Shown here: one piece after another, positions 54,194 to 63,870 of the stretch
Numbering within the stretch: position 1 is the stretch's first letter
Layout of the letters: each line of letters opens with the position of its first letter
NCBI GenBank assembly: GCA_028284445.1
Contig: JANQRS010000023.1
Location: 1 to 64,000 of the forward strand
Source: Calditrichia bacterium
Lineage (GTDB): Bacteria > Calditrichota > Calditrichia > RBG-13-44-9 > J075
Direction of reading: 5' to 3'
DNA length: 64,000 nucleotides
Notes under the pieces: generated by a model
The model's database searches: none
What the model saw: only the letters and a program-made list of their open reading frames with translations
Told to the model about the DNA's origin: nothing
Program-made: the position numbers and the translations under genes

Positions 54194-55888
54194 ATGAAGT
54201 TTTTTAGTCTGGCAATACTCGCCTTCATGCTGCTTCTCAGTAGTTGCGGCAGTGATGGTACGACCATTGCGGAAATGGGCGACATTAAGATAGAAAGAGA
54301 TGCGTTTGTCGAGCTCTTGAAGACCCGCTTCCGCACAGATGATTTGAGCAGTATAGAGTATGATGATAAGGTAGCAGTTTTACATCAGCTATTGGATCAA
54401 CATCGCAAAGTGCTGGCGGCAAAGGAAATGGGTCTCGATCAGGACCCGGTCTACCTGAAAGAACGCAAGCAAACCACAAACCGCTTTCTGGCGATGGCTC
54501 TGTATGAAGACAAGGTTACCCGGGTGCTGGTGCCGGAAAGTGATATCCGCCAGTATTACGACTGGCAGCAAGCGCGCATTGAAGCAGTTGTAATAAAAAC
54601 CGGCCATGAAAGCGCAAGGGTATTCAAGGCAGACCGTACAAAAGAAGAAGCCCTGGCACTTTCAAAGGAACATGTGGCGGCTTTGGCGTCCAGCGAAAAA
54701 CCGCTGGAAACAGCCGCTGCCCTTACAGAAGATAAACGCAATAAATCTCACCTTGATCCCTATTTGCTCGGGAGATTGACAGCAGAGGTAGATGCCGCCG
54801 TATATCAGGCGAAAGTCAGCGAAACAATCGGCCCGATAGATACGGAATTTGGCTACTATGTCCTTAAAATTTTAAGCCGCCGGCCAGAACCCAACGGACA
54901 AAGCTACGAGCAGGCTCGCGAGCGCATCGAAAAGACCCTGATGGCCCGCAAGCGCGGCAAGGAAGAAAAAGGGCTTTTCAACAAGGTGACGGAAGAATTA
55001 AAGGAAGCCAATCAGGTCACTTATTTGGACGACAACATGGCGGCGTTTGCTGCCGGCCTGGTTACCTGGGGCGAGGATCCGGAAAGTGAACTGGCAGATT
55101 TCCCTGATACCCTTCGCAGTCTTGAGCTTGGCAGGGTTGGTGATGAAACGTTCACCGGCCAGGAAGTGGTAGACAATTTCGGCCCATCGCTAAAGCGTGA
55201 CTACAAGAAATTCTCCTCGGCAACCCGCTTGAAGGAATTATTCGTTGAGCCACAGTTTAATCTGCTAACCTGGGCCTATGCCGCGCGGACAGCCGGCCTG
55301 GATGCCAGCAGCGCCGTTCGCATGCAGACTGATAACTTTACGCGTAATCGCCTGTCTCAGCTTTTTGAAAAAGAAGCGATCAATAGCACTTTGCAGGTCA
55401 CGAATGCAATGATCGAAGAACAGTATAATGCCCATCCGGAAAAATATACGGTTGCAGATCGCATTCGTATCTGGAAGATTTCAGTGAAAGACAAAGCCAT
55501 TGCTGAAGAAATTGCCGCCAAGGCAAAGTCCGGTGTAACATTTGAACAACTGGCTAAGTCTTACGAGCACCAGGGAAGCAAGAAATCAACCGAATTTAAC
55601 ATGGGCTACCAAACGCGTAAATCGAAGCGCAGCGAAATCGTCAATAAGGCTTTTGAAGCAGGTGCCAACAAAACCATCGGCCCCTTCTTTATCGAGGACT
55701 ACTACACGGTGATCAAGACCGGTGATTATGTTGGACCGATTCTTCAGCCGCTAAAGAAAGTGAAGTCCACGATCAGGAACGAACTGGCCAACGCACAGAA
55801 AGCTGAACGCACCAAAGAGATTCTGGAAGAAATTCGCGTGAAATATGTCCATAAAATCAATGAGTCGCTTTTACGGAGTTTAAGTTGA
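54194..55888 (+). CDS. Parvulin-type peptidyl-prolyl isomerase lipoprotein (large)
   Basis: The ATG at 54194 (AGGAG upstream) starts a lipoprotein signal, FMLLLSSCG, giving 564 residues; GTG 54155 would extend it by 13. A SurA-like N-terminal chaperone region (about 25-110) is followed by a PpiC/parvulin domain (about 120-230) with DPYLLGRLTAEVDAAVYQ and EFGYYVLKILSRR. A helical section precedes a second PpiC-like domain (about 415-535) with FEQLAKSYEHQGSKKST and FFIEDYYTVIKTGDY. It should fold outer-membrane or secreted proteins in the periplasm. The next gene overlaps its stop by 4 bp. Confidence 0.85.
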   Translation: MKFFSLAILAFMLLLSSCGSDGTTIAEMGDIKIERDAFVELLKTRFRTDDLSSIEYDDKVAVLHQLLDQHRKVLAAKEMGLDQDPVYLKERKQTTNRFLAMALYEDKVTRVLVPESDIRQYYDWQQARIEAVVIKTGHESARVFKADRTKEEALALSKEHVAALASSEKPLETAAALTEDKRNKSHLDPYLLGRLTAEVDAAVYQAKVSETIGPIDTEFGYYVLKILSRRPEPNGQSYEQARERIEKTLMARKRGKEEKGLFNKVTEELKEANQVTYLDDNMAAFAAGLVTWGEDPESELADFPDTLRSLELGRVGDETFTGQEVVDNFGPSLKRDYKKFSSATRLKELFVEPQFNLLTWAYAARTAGLDASSAVRMQTDNFTRNRLSQLFEKEAINSTLQVTNAMIEEQYNAHPEKYTVADRIRIWKISVKDKAIAEEIAAKAKSGVTFEQLAKSYEHQGSKKSTEFNMGYQTRKSKRSEIVNKAFEAGANKTIGPFFIEDYYTVIKTGDYVGPILQPLKKVKSTIRNELANAQKAERTKEILEEIRVKYVHKINESLLRSLS

Positions 55889-56718
55889 GTTATCGAGTTT
55901 TTCTCATTAGTATGTTCACGGCGCTGGCATTATTGCAATGCCAGGGAGATCGTCCCCCGGACGCAGAAATCATCGCTCGCGTTGGTGATGCCTATTTGAC
56001 CCGCAGCGTGGTTCAGAGCCTCACACCGGCAAGTGTTGAAGGTGAAAACAGAAGCTTTTACATCAAACAGATTGTCGAGCAGTGGATTGAAAATCAAATT
56101 CTGGCTCAAACAGCAGCCAAAGACGGCATTCGCTTCTCAGACACCGAGCAGTGGCAAATAGACAAATTAAAAAGCGAGATTCTGGCCAACAAATTTATCG
56201 CCACTCGCCTGCCCTATGAAATCAAGGTAACCGACAAGGAAGCCGAGACGTATTATAATGAATATCGCGATCAGTTTCGCCGAAATTACAATGAGGTTCA
56301 CCTGATTCATTTGTACTTCAAAGAATTGGATCAGGCAGTCGTCAAAGAGATCAAGCAAACTTCGGCGCTGACGGATGTCATCAAAAAGAATTACCTGAAC
56401 CTGCAAGTGAATCAGATCATTGAGCGCAATGGCGATCTCGGTTATTTGCCGGAACGACAGCTGCGACCGGAGTTTCAGAAAGCCATCAAGGGCGAAAAAA
56501 CCGGGGCGATTTATGGCCCGATCAAAACCAGCGACGGATTTCACTTTCTGCAGGTAATGGATCGACAAGACGCCGGCACAACCCGCAAGCTCAGTCTGGT
56601 TCAGGACGAAATTATCGAACGCCTGACTGTCGTCAAACGCCTGCAAATGACCCGCGAGCTGAAGGATGAATCAAGAAAAAACATTGAAGTGGAAACATTT
56701 TACAATAATATTCTTTAA
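55885..56718 (+). CDS. Parvulin-like foldase lipoprotein (small)
   Basis: This 277-residue protein starts at a TTG overlapping the previous stop, with GGAG upstream. Its short signal ends in the lipobox ALALLQC. A SurA_N-like region (about 25-125, IVEQWIENQILAQTAAKDGI) leads to one PpiC domain (about 130-250) with YNEVHLIHLYFKEL, GDLGYLPERQLRPEF and GPIKTSDGFHFLQVMD. The usual parvulin core spacing is shortened. It probably works with its two neighbours on outer-membrane protein folding. Confidence 0.82.
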   Translation: MSYRVFLISMFTALALLQCQGDRPPDAEIIARVGDAYLTRSVVQSLTPASVEGENRSFYIKQIVEQWIENQILAQTAAKDGIRFSDTEQWQIDKLKSEILANKFIATRLPYEIKVTDKEAETYYNEYRDQFRRNYNEVHLIHLYFKELDQAVVKEIKQTSALTDVIKKNYLNLQVNQIIERNGDLGYLPERQLRPEFQKAIKGEKTGAIYGPIKTSDGFHFLQVMDRQDAGTTRKLSLVQDEIIERLTVVKRLQMTRELKDESRKNIEVETFYNNIL

Positions 56719-56759
56719 AGATGAGAAGCAATTTGTTAAACGAGATACAGAGATAGTCA

Positions 56760-58049
56760 ATGAAACGTAACGCATTGTTAGTTTATTTTATTGTCAGCTG
56801 CCTGTCCGTCCTGTCCCTTGAGGCCCAGGAGCAGGTTGTAGACCGAATTGCCGCTATCGTCGGCAATGAAATCATCCTGGAATCGGAATTGAATACGCTA
56901 CTGCTTCAATACAGCCAGCAGGCCAACATCAATCTTAATGATCAGGCTGAAATTGACCTCTATCGCGGCCGTTTTCTCAAGAACATCATCGATGAGAAGC
57001 TGCTGCTGATCAAAGCCGAGGAAGATACTATCGAGGCGGACCAGGATCGGGTAGACCAGGTGCTGGATCAGCAGGTCAATGATCTGATCCGTCGTGCTGG
57101 CAGCGTAGAACGCCTCGAGGAAGTATATCGAGCCCCTATTTCGCGCATCAAGAAAGACATCAAAAAACAAATTGAGAACCGCTTCATTATCGATATGCTC
57201 CGTCAGACACGCTTCTCAAGTGTCAAGATATCGCGACGGGAAGTGGAATCATTTTACGAGCAGTATCGTGATAGTCTGCCGCAGGCCCAGGAGTCAGTAG
57301 ATATATCCCACATACTTCTGCAAATCCGTCCCAGCGATCAGAGTGCCCAGGAAGCACTAACCAAAATCAACAAGGTGAAAGAGCTGCTGGCTTCCGGCAA
57401 TGACTTTGCTGAACTGGCCAAAGAATATTCTGAAGGGCCAAGCGCCCCCAAAGGTGGAGATATTGGTTGGGTAAATCGCACAGACGTCGTTAAAGAGTAT
57501 AGCGAAGCGGCTTTTGCCCTCGAAAAGAACGGGATATCCGATATTGTTCAATCATCCTTCGGATTTCATATCATCCAGTTGCTCGATCGCCAGGGTGAGC
57601 GCATTCATACCCGTCACATCCTGATCCAGTTACGACCCACTCAAGATGATGAAGTTCGCGTGGCGCGCCGGCTCGCTGAACTGCGCGAGAGTATTAAGAA
57701 TGGTGACATTACTTTCGAAGAAGCAGCCGTACAGAATTCAGACGATCCCAATGTCGATAGCGATAAGGGACGCCTCGGTGAGTTTACCGTTGGTTCATTC
57801 CAGGTGCAAGCATTTGAGCAACAGTCCACCAGTTTGACACCCGGCGATATTTCCGAACCGTTCAAAACTGATTTTGGCTATCACCTTTTGAAACTACATG
57901 ACCGCAAAAGTGCCCGGATGCTCAGTTTGGAAAACGACTGGCAGGAGATAGAACAATTTGCGACCGAGCGCAAAGCCTTGTCGGAATTCGAAACCTGGCT
58001 CACGGAAATTCGCGCAGAAATACCGATCGACATAAAAATTGAAATTTAG
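56760..58049 (+). CDS. surA: SurA periplasmic chaperone/peptidyl-prolyl isomerase
   Basis: This 429-residue protein has a cleavable signal (about 1-22, ending SLEAQ), the SurA N-terminal domain starting VVDRIAAIVGNEIILESEL, and two parvulin domains. The first (about 175-280) has VDISHILLQIRPS, EYSEGPSAPKGGDIGWV and SSFGFHIIQLLD. The second (about 285-385) has IHTRHILIQLRPT, GRLGEFTVGSFQ and TDFGYHLLKLHD. SurA escorts beta-barrel proteins to the BAM complex. It follows the small foldase by 41 bp. Confidence 0.93.
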   Translation: MKRNALLVYFIVSCLSVLSLEAQEQVVDRIAAIVGNEIILESELNTLLLQYSQQANINLNDQAEIDLYRGRFLKNIIDEKLLLIKAEEDTIEADQDRVDQVLDQQVNDLIRRAGSVERLEEVYRAPISRIKKDIKKQIENRFIIDMLRQTRFSSVKISRREVESFYEQYRDSLPQAQESVDISHILLQIRPSDQSAQEALTKINKVKELLASGNDFAELAKEYSEGPSAPKGGDIGWVNRTDVVKEYSEAAFALEKNGISDIVQSSFGFHIIQLLDRQGERIHTRHILIQLRPTQDDEVRVARRLAELRESIKNGDITFEEAAVQNSDDPNVDSDKGRLGEFTVGSFQVQAFEQQSTSLTPGDISEPFKTDFGYHLLKLHDRKSARMLSLENDWQEIEQFATERKALSEFETWLTEIRAEIPIDIKIEI

Positions 58050-58102
58050 TATTCATAGCGCGCCGGCCACTGCCGGTGCGCGACCAGCGGTGCCCAACCT
58101 CT

Positions 58103-59848
58103 ATGATCCAAACCATCTCTTATCTGCTTCCATATATTTCCCGCTATAAGCGGAAGTATCTCTGGGGCGCCGTATTTGTTCTCCTTACCAATGTATTTCG
58201 CATTCTCAACCCGCGCATCATTCAAGACGCCATCGATTACCTCTCGGCTGATTTCGAGTTGGCACAATTGGCCTTCTATTCCGGCCTGATCATATTGGTG
58301 GCAATTATTGAAGGTATTTGGCTATTCCTTATGCGGAAAAGTATGATCGTTGCTTCCCGGGAAATCGAAAACGATCTGCGAAACGACCTTTTTTCCCGTC
58401 TCATCGAGCTGCCCCCGTCTTTCTATCAGAACAATCCAACCGGGGATATTATGTCGCGGGCAACCAATGATCTCACTGCTGTTCGTTCAGTTGTAGGACC
58501 GGGAATCGCCTATTCGACCAATACTATCATCGCCTTCTTCTTTGTTATCCCGATGATGCTGACCATTAGTCCCAAGCTGACGATTTTTGCCCTTCTGCCA
58601 TTTCCGATTGTTGCTTTGCTGGTAAATCGCTTTGGTAAGGCAATCTACAACCGCTTCAAAAAGGTCCAGGATCAGTTTTCGGTGTTGAGTACCATTGCCC
58701 AGGAAAACCTCTCCGGCCATTCCATGATCAAATGGTTCGCGCGCGAAGACAACCAGATGGAACAGTTCGAGGTTGCAAATCGCGAATACATGGTGCGCAA
58801 TATTGATCATGCCAAGGTTTTTGCGGCATTCCGCCCGGCATTGATGCTGACAATTGGCCTGTCGATTGCCATCATTCTGTTGGTCGGTGGACAGTTGATT
58901 ATTGCAGAAATTATCACCCTCGGCGAATTTACCGCATTTATGCTCTACATGAATATGCTGATATTTCCATCTATCGCCCTCGGGTGGGTCATTGGCCTCT
59001 TGCAGCAAGGTGCAGCAGCATTGGGCAGGATGTATCGGGTGCTGGAATCAGAATCGGATTTGAATCGCGGGCAGCATATCGTTACTGCAGATGACTTCGA
59101 AGGTGAGATTGTTTTTCGGAATCTGACGTTTGAATATGATGAACATCAGCCGATCTTGCATGATATCAACCTCACGATTCCGGCGCGGCAGACGCTCGGC
59201 ATTCTTGGACCAACCGGTAGCGGCAAAACCACGTTGATCAAATTAATTACGAATCTCTATCGTCTTGAGCCGAATAAACTTTTTGTCAGCGGCATCGATG
59301 TGACTGAATTTGATCTAAGCAATCTCCGCAAGCAAATTGGTTATGTACCACAGGAAACCTTTCTGTTTTCAGATACCATTCGTAACAATATAGCTTACGG
59401 CAACACCGATGTTGATCAGGCAACAATTGAACGGGCAGCTTCGCTGGCCGATATCCATGATCAAATCATGGAGTTCCCCGAAGGCTACGATTCGGTACTG
59501 GGTGAAAAAGGCTTAAACCTGAGCGGCGGGCAAAAACAGCGCCTGTCCATCGCGCGAGCGATTATTCGCAACCCCCGAATTCTTATTCTCGATGACGCCT
59601 TCTCAGCCCTCGATACCCAAACGGAAGCGCAAATCCTCAGCAACCTGGAAACGGTCTTGCCTGACAGAACCGTCATTCTCATTTCTCATCGCGTATCCAC
59701 GCTGCAACACGCAGATAATATTATTGTTCTGGAAGACGGTCGTATCACCGAAACCGGTACGCATGAAGAACTCCTGTCGGCGAAAGGCCATTATGCCTGG
59801 ATTCACGAGAAGCAGTTACTGGAAGCAGAACTGGAAAGTGTAGAATAA
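58103..59848 (+). CDS. ABC exporter, MsbA-like half transporter
   Basis: The ATG at 58103 starts the first amphipathic/membrane region (YLLPYISRYKRKYLWGAVF); a GTG at 58076 is possible but neither has a clear ribosome site. The 581-residue protein has six helices (about 20-300) and a nucleotide-binding domain with Walker A GPTGSGKTT (Lys375), Q-loop YVPQETFLFSD, signature LSGGQKQRLS, Walker B ILILDDAFSALD and switch His in LISHRVST. As a homodimer it would export a lipid, drug or peptide. It ends the mfd-surA run. Confidence 0.9.
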   Translation: MIQTISYLLPYISRYKRKYLWGAVFVLLTNVFRILNPRIIQDAIDYLSADFELAQLAFYSGLIILVAIIEGIWLFLMRKSMIVASREIENDLRNDLFSRLIELPPSFYQNNPTGDIMSRATNDLTAVRSVVGPGIAYSTNTIIAFFFVIPMMLTISPKLTIFALLPFPIVALLVNRFGKAIYNRFKKVQDQFSVLSTIAQENLSGHSMIKWFAREDNQMEQFEVANREYMVRNIDHAKVFAAFRPALMLTIGLSIAIILLVGGQLIIAEIITLGEFTAFMLYMNMLIFPSIALGWVIGLLQQGAAALGRMYRVLESESDLNRGQHIVTADDFEGEIVFRNLTFEYDEHQPILHDINLTIPARQTLGILGPTGSGKTTLIKLITNLYRLEPNKLFVSGIDVTEFDLSNLRKQIGYVPQETFLFSDTIRNNIAYGNTDVDQATIERAASLADIHDQIMEFPEGYDSVLGEKGLNLSGGQKQRLSIARAIIRNPRILILDDAFSALDTQTEAQILSNLETVLPDRTVILISHRVSTLQHADNIIVLEDGRITETGTHEELLSAKGHYAWIHEKQLLEAELESVE

Positions 59849-59918
59849 AATCAACCATATTCTCGAGAGCTGAACAGCCGGATGTTCTGCACCGCCGCCG
59901 CATCCCAGTCACCCCATT

Positions 59919-61508
59919 TTACCAAAAAACAACGTAGATAACTGCAACAATCCCGGAAACCGCTATCGCCGCATAGTTGAAAACGGCGTCCGTATCAAAC
60001 AGGCCTTTTTCCACAACAATCTCCCCACCGTCATCGGTCTTATCCAAATGTGAAATAGCAGCCATTAGAATGGCAATCACCACAAAGCTGATTCCCATGC
60101 GATTAATGAACGGAATATCACCAAAATAGATTTTCAAGCCCAGCGAGAGCGGAATCGCTACCACGATCGCGGCAATAGCAGCATTGGTGGTGGTTTTCTT
60201 CCAAAAGAGCCCGAGGATAAACACCGCCAAAATACCGGGACTGATAAATCCGGTATACTCCTGGATGAACTGAAAAATTTGACCAAAACTCTCCAGTGCC
60301 GGCGTCATCAAACAACCAAGGATTAATGAAACACCAGCAGTTATTTGCCCAATGCGCACCAACTGGTTTTCGCTGCTGCCCCGGCCAAAGAGCGGTTTAT
60401 GAATGTCCAGGGTATAAATTGTTGCGGTACTGTTCACAATGGAGCTCAGTGATGAACCGATGGCAGCAACCAGCGCAGCCAGGGCGATTCCGCGAATACC
60501 GGCAGGCACGTAGTTTGACAAGACCCAGGGATAGGCCTGATCGGCCTTGCTAATATCTGCACCGAGGTGAAAAGCGGCAATGCCGGGAATGACCACGATC
60601 AGCGGAATCAAGACTTTCAGGAAAGCAGCAAAAGCAATCCCCTTTTGTGATTCGCGAATATTTCTGGCGGCCAAAGCACGTTGAATAATGTACTGATTGG
60701 TGCCCCAGTAGTAGAGGTTGGCGATCCACATCCCGCCGATCAATACGCTCAGGCCGGGCAAGAGATCATATGCCGACTCCAACTTACCTGTTTCGATGTT
60801 GGTGAACATCACGTCTCTGGTGAAAATCATATCGAACTTCTCAGGCACGTTATTGATCAGGACCTGCAACCCTGCCAGGAATCCATCACCGCCGCTGACA
60901 GCGTCGACAATCAAGTAGCTTGCCAGTGCACCACCTGCAAGCAGAATAACGACCTGAATCACATCTGTCCACACAACCACTTTGAGCCCACCAAAAATCG
61001 AGAAGGTCGCGGCAAACAGCGCCAATCCAATCACACCCCACATCAGGGGAATCCCCATGATATTTTCGATCGCTAAGCCGCCCAGATATAAAACGGAAGT
61101 GATATTAACAAACACAAACAGCAACACCCAGAATATCGCCAGACCGGTTCGCACTCGCCCGTCAAAACGCTTTTCCAAGAACTGCGGCATCGTAAAAATA
61201 TCATTGCGGATAAATATGGGCATAAACCACTTGGCGACAACCAGCAAAGTTGCAGCCGCCATCAATTCATAAGACGCAATTGCCAGTCCGATGGCAAAGC
61301 CGGAACCGGCCATTCCGATCATTTGCTCTGCCGAGATATTGGAAGCAATCAAAGATCCACCAACTGCCCACCACGGCAGAGATTTACCGGCCAGGAAGTA
61401 GTCCCGGGAGGTCTTGTTCTTCTCCCTTTGCGAAAACCAAATACCAAACCCCACCATCAACGCCAGGTACCCGAAAAACACTGTCAGGTCAAAGGAATTA
61501 AGTTGCAT
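59919..61508 (-). CDS. Sodium:solute symporter, SGLT-like
   Basis: This 529-residue SSS transporter has about 14 helices. It opens LTVFFGYLALMVGFGIWFSQREK, contains DYFLAGKSLPWWAVGGSLIASNISAEQMIGMAGSG (split here for length: the DYFLAGKSLPWW and SNISAEQMIGM parts are diagnostic), and has AALVAAIGSSLSSIVNS in the helix carrying sodium ligands. The sequence is closest to sodium/glucose or galactose-type carriers such as vSGLT. Sugar uptake is likely. It converges on the ABC exporter with 70 bp between stops. Confidence 0.9.
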   Translation of the reverse strand: MQLNSFDLTVFFGYLALMVGFGIWFSQREKNKTSRDYFLAGKSLPWWAVGGSLIASNISAEQMIGMAGSGFAIGLAIASYELMAAATLLVVAKWFMPIFIRNDIFTMPQFLEKRFDGRVRTGLAIFWVLLFVFVNITSVLYLGGLAIENIMGIPLMWGVIGLALFAATFSIFGGLKVVVWTDVIQVVILLAGGALASYLIVDAVSGGDGFLAGLQVLINNVPEKFDMIFTRDVMFTNIETGKLESAYDLLPGLSVLIGGMWIANLYYWGTNQYIIQRALAARNIRESQKGIAFAAFLKVLIPLIVVIPGIAAFHLGADISKADQAYPWVLSNYVPAGIRGIALAALVAAIGSSLSSIVNSTATIYTLDIHKPLFGRGSSENQLVRIGQITAGVSLILGCLMTPALESFGQIFQFIQEYTGFISPGILAVFILGLFWKKTTTNAAIAAIVVAIPLSLGLKIYFGDIPFINRMGISFVVIAILMAAISHLDKTDDGGEIVVEKGLFDTDAVFNYAAIAVSGIVAVIYVVFW

Positions 61509-61710
61509 AGTTCACCCACTTTTGTTGACTCATAATCCCGCGAATTGCAAATAATAGCAACAATTACAAAAAAGATACCAGTAGCCCATATGAGCGACTA
61601 AGAACAAATTTTACAATTATTTATAGAAAAAGATTGTTGTCTCGGAATGAAAAACACTTATCGAATCGATAAACGAAAGCTATTATTTTAACAATACAAG
61701 GGGAAGGCGT

Positions 61711-61836
61711 AAATTCCAAATTCCAACAGGAAAAATTCCAAACGATGGATGCCCGATTGCTACATTCGGGCATGACAATTGGGAGATGCCGTAAAGTCTT
61801 GTGTTTGGAATTTTTCCTGTTGGAATTCGGAATTTG
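61711..61836. repeat. Composite intergenic element: near-perfect R1 inverted pair enclosing an R4 hairpin
   Basis: The left arm (61711-61743) and right arm (61803-61836) match as reverse complements over 33 bp with one mismatch. They enclose 59 bp containing the 32-nt unit TGGATGCCCGAT..TCGGGCATGACA (61746-61777), 29/32 identical (inverted) to 36049-36080. The whole can fold as a long stem with an internal hairpin. It ends 5 bp from the comF stop. The gap 61509-61841 has no gene. Confidence 0.9.
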
Positions 61837-61841
61837 CTCTT

Positions 61842-62594
61842 TTAAAACAGCAAAAAATCGTCCGCTCGCGGGCTAACATCTTCTCCATCCCGTATGGGCG
61901 CAGCAAGCGCAATTCCGCGAACAGAAGCTGCACCGGCCATCTTCAGAACGGCGGCACACTCATTCAGCGTGGTTCCGGTAGTCATTACATCGTCAACCAA
62001 CACGATATCCTTACCGGCCACGTTCTTCTTGACCTTTGCCGGAAGTATAAACGCATTGGCGATGTTCAACTGGCGCTCACGGCGATTCAACCGTGTCTGT
62101 GAATTGGTGTAGCGTGATCGCTGCAATAGGTTGCAGCAAAGCGGTAAGCCGGAATAGCTTGAAATGCCGGTGGCGATCAGTTCGCTTTGATTATATCCGC
62201 GCTCCCGCTGCCGCTTCGGATGCAGGGGAACCGGTACTAGCAAGGATTGGGAAGACAACTCCCAAGCGGCCCGACTAATGGCAATTTTTCCAGTTTTGAT
62301 CGCCAACTTCGGCATATGACGGTATTTAACTGCATGAATCAGGGCACGAACAACTTCATTAAAGTGGAATGCAACCAGCAGTTGGTCAAGGCAGGAATCG
62401 TTCAGGCGGCTACGAATATGCTGCTCGGCAAATTGATCAGCAGCCGGTTGCAGCTCAGACAAACAGTCCCGGCACAACGCCGGGTGATAATCAAGGTCTA
62501 CAGCATCGCGACAGTATAGACAGCTGGCCGGGAAAACGAGATCAATCAGACCCCGGCCGACATCCTGCAGGTACCGTCGCACAGCAACAGACAT
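61842..62594 (-). CDS. comF: ComF-family phosphoribosyltransferase-like protein
   Basis: This 250-residue protein has an N-terminal zinc-binding four-Cys segment (ASCLYCRDAV and PALCRDCLSEL). A PRTase fold follows with LLVPVPLHPKRQRERGYNQSEL and the PRPP-binding loop DIVLVDDVMTTGTTLNEC. ComF/GntX proteins take part in DNA uptake in competent bacteria, but many are of unknown function. It starts 2 bp after the upstream outer-membrane protein gene stop. Confidence 0.9.
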   Translation of the reverse strand: MSVAVRRYLQDVGRGLIDLVFPASCLYCRDAVDLDYHPALCRDCLSELQPAADQFAEQHIRSRLNDSCLDQLLVAFHFNEVVRALIHAVKYRHMPKLAIKTGKIAISRAAWELSSQSLLVPVPLHPKRQRERGYNQSELIATGISSYSGLPLCCNLLQRSRYTNSQTRLNRRERQLNIANAFILPAKVKKNVAGKDIVLVDDVMTTGTTLNECAAVLKMAGAASVRGIALAAPIRDGEDVSPRADDFLLF

Positions 62595-62595
62595 C

Positions 62596-63870
62596 CTAGA
62601 AACGATAACGGAAGGACAGGCGTGGTTCTACACGCTCAACCGGCTTGAAGAATCCGGGATTATTCGGGTCCTCAACCCAATACCAGCGATATATGGTTGA
62701 GAGAAGCAGGAAACTATTCAGCTGAATACCAACTTCTGCTGCCGCCACGGAGTTAATATCGAGCGTGGTAACATCATCGAAATTCTCAATATTAAGTTTA
62801 TCATACCAGGCCCGCAATTCAATTGAGGGGATCAAATTCGGTGCTGAAGCCTCAAGATGGAGGATACCGCTTTTGTCTACACCATTCAATTTCTGGAAGC
62901 TACCAACCAAACGAACCCGATTTACAATATGGCCGGCCAGTTCTCCAAAATACCCTTCATTGGCGGTTGCGTTCTGCAAACTATTAATGACGCCGATTTC
63001 GCGCTGCAATTCGTAAAGCGGACCGAACAGACTGGGCACAAATTGATCGTTCAGGAAACGCTTTTCGAACTTAACAGCGACGGCCATTAGCCCAATGAAT
63101 TCCGGAAAGACAAAGTTGATACCCAATGCGGTTCCACTGCCAAAATCGTTGAATTCGGCATAATCAGCATAGAGAGTGCTTTTCAACGGCGCAAGGTCCA
63201 GCCATTGCAAGTCTGCACCGATGCCAATTGCGGTAAGGGTTCTACTGGAATCTTGAGCTGAAAAGTCTGTTATATCATTGTCCCGCACCAGGTTAGCATA
63301 TACCCGAAACCGGCGAAAAATCGGATTTTGATCGTCGAGAAGACGGAATGGGCGCATATAAAGATTCACCCCACGAACCGTTGAGGTACCAACAGAACTC
63401 CAAACGGTTTCAAAACCGGCAAAGCCAAAGTCGACATCAGCAGCTAGGCCAATGCGCCGCTTGTCGTAGTTAGAGCCGTTATTGTAATTCCACATCAGGA
63501 AACCATTCCCGAGAATGGCTCGATCCAGGGCGCCGACCCGTACATAATATTCTTCGAATTTTTGCCCGACGCGGATATATCGAATCACACGAAGGAAGCC
63601 GGGTCCATCTTCAAACTCATCTTTACGCAGTTTGAAGTCGCCATTGTTATCATATAATAACTGCAGATTGAGACCGACACCGACCTGGCCAAAGGAAAAT
63701 TCCGGCGCCAGGGTAATAGTGGTAAAGGGCTGGCCATCAATCCAGGTCATTCCCAAACCGCCGAGGACAGTATTTTCTTGAGGATCGCGATATGGATCCG
63801 GGAAGTATTGTGCAAAAATTTGGGTTGATGATAAAATCACCAACAGATTTAGAATCAGGAAGAATTTCAC
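62596..63870 (-). CDS. Outer-membrane beta-barrel-like protein of unknown function
   Basis: This 424-residue protein has a signal peptide (about 1-20, ending TQIFAQ) and alternating aromatic/polar strands such as VGVGLNLQLLYDNNGDFKL and FGFAGFETVWSSVG. It ends in LSFRYRF, with the terminal Phe that BAM recognises. The pattern suggests an outer-membrane barrel. No family is recognised. It is the first gene of a two-gene unit with comF. The final 130 bases of the window (63871-64000) show no gene. Confidence 0.75.
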   Translation of the reverse strand: MKFFLILNLLVILSSTQIFAQYFPDPYRDPQENTVLGGLGMTWIDGQPFTTITLAPEFSFGQVGVGLNLQLLYDNNGDFKLRKDEFEDGPGFLRVIRYIRVGQKFEEYYVRVGALDRAILGNGFLMWNYNNGSNYDKRRIGLAADVDFGFAGFETVWSSVGTSTVRGVNLYMRPFRLLDDQNPIFRRFRVYANLVRDNDITDFSAQDSSRTLTAIGIGADLQWLDLAPLKSTLYADYAEFNDFGSGTALGINFVFPEFIGLMAVAVKFEKRFLNDQFVPSLFGPLYELQREIGVINSLQNATANEGYFGELAGHIVNRVRLVGSFQKLNGVDKSGILHLEASAPNLIPSIELRAWYDKLNIENFDDVTTLDINSVAAAEVGIQLNSFLLLSTIYRWYWVEDPNNPGFFKPVERVEPRLSFRYRF

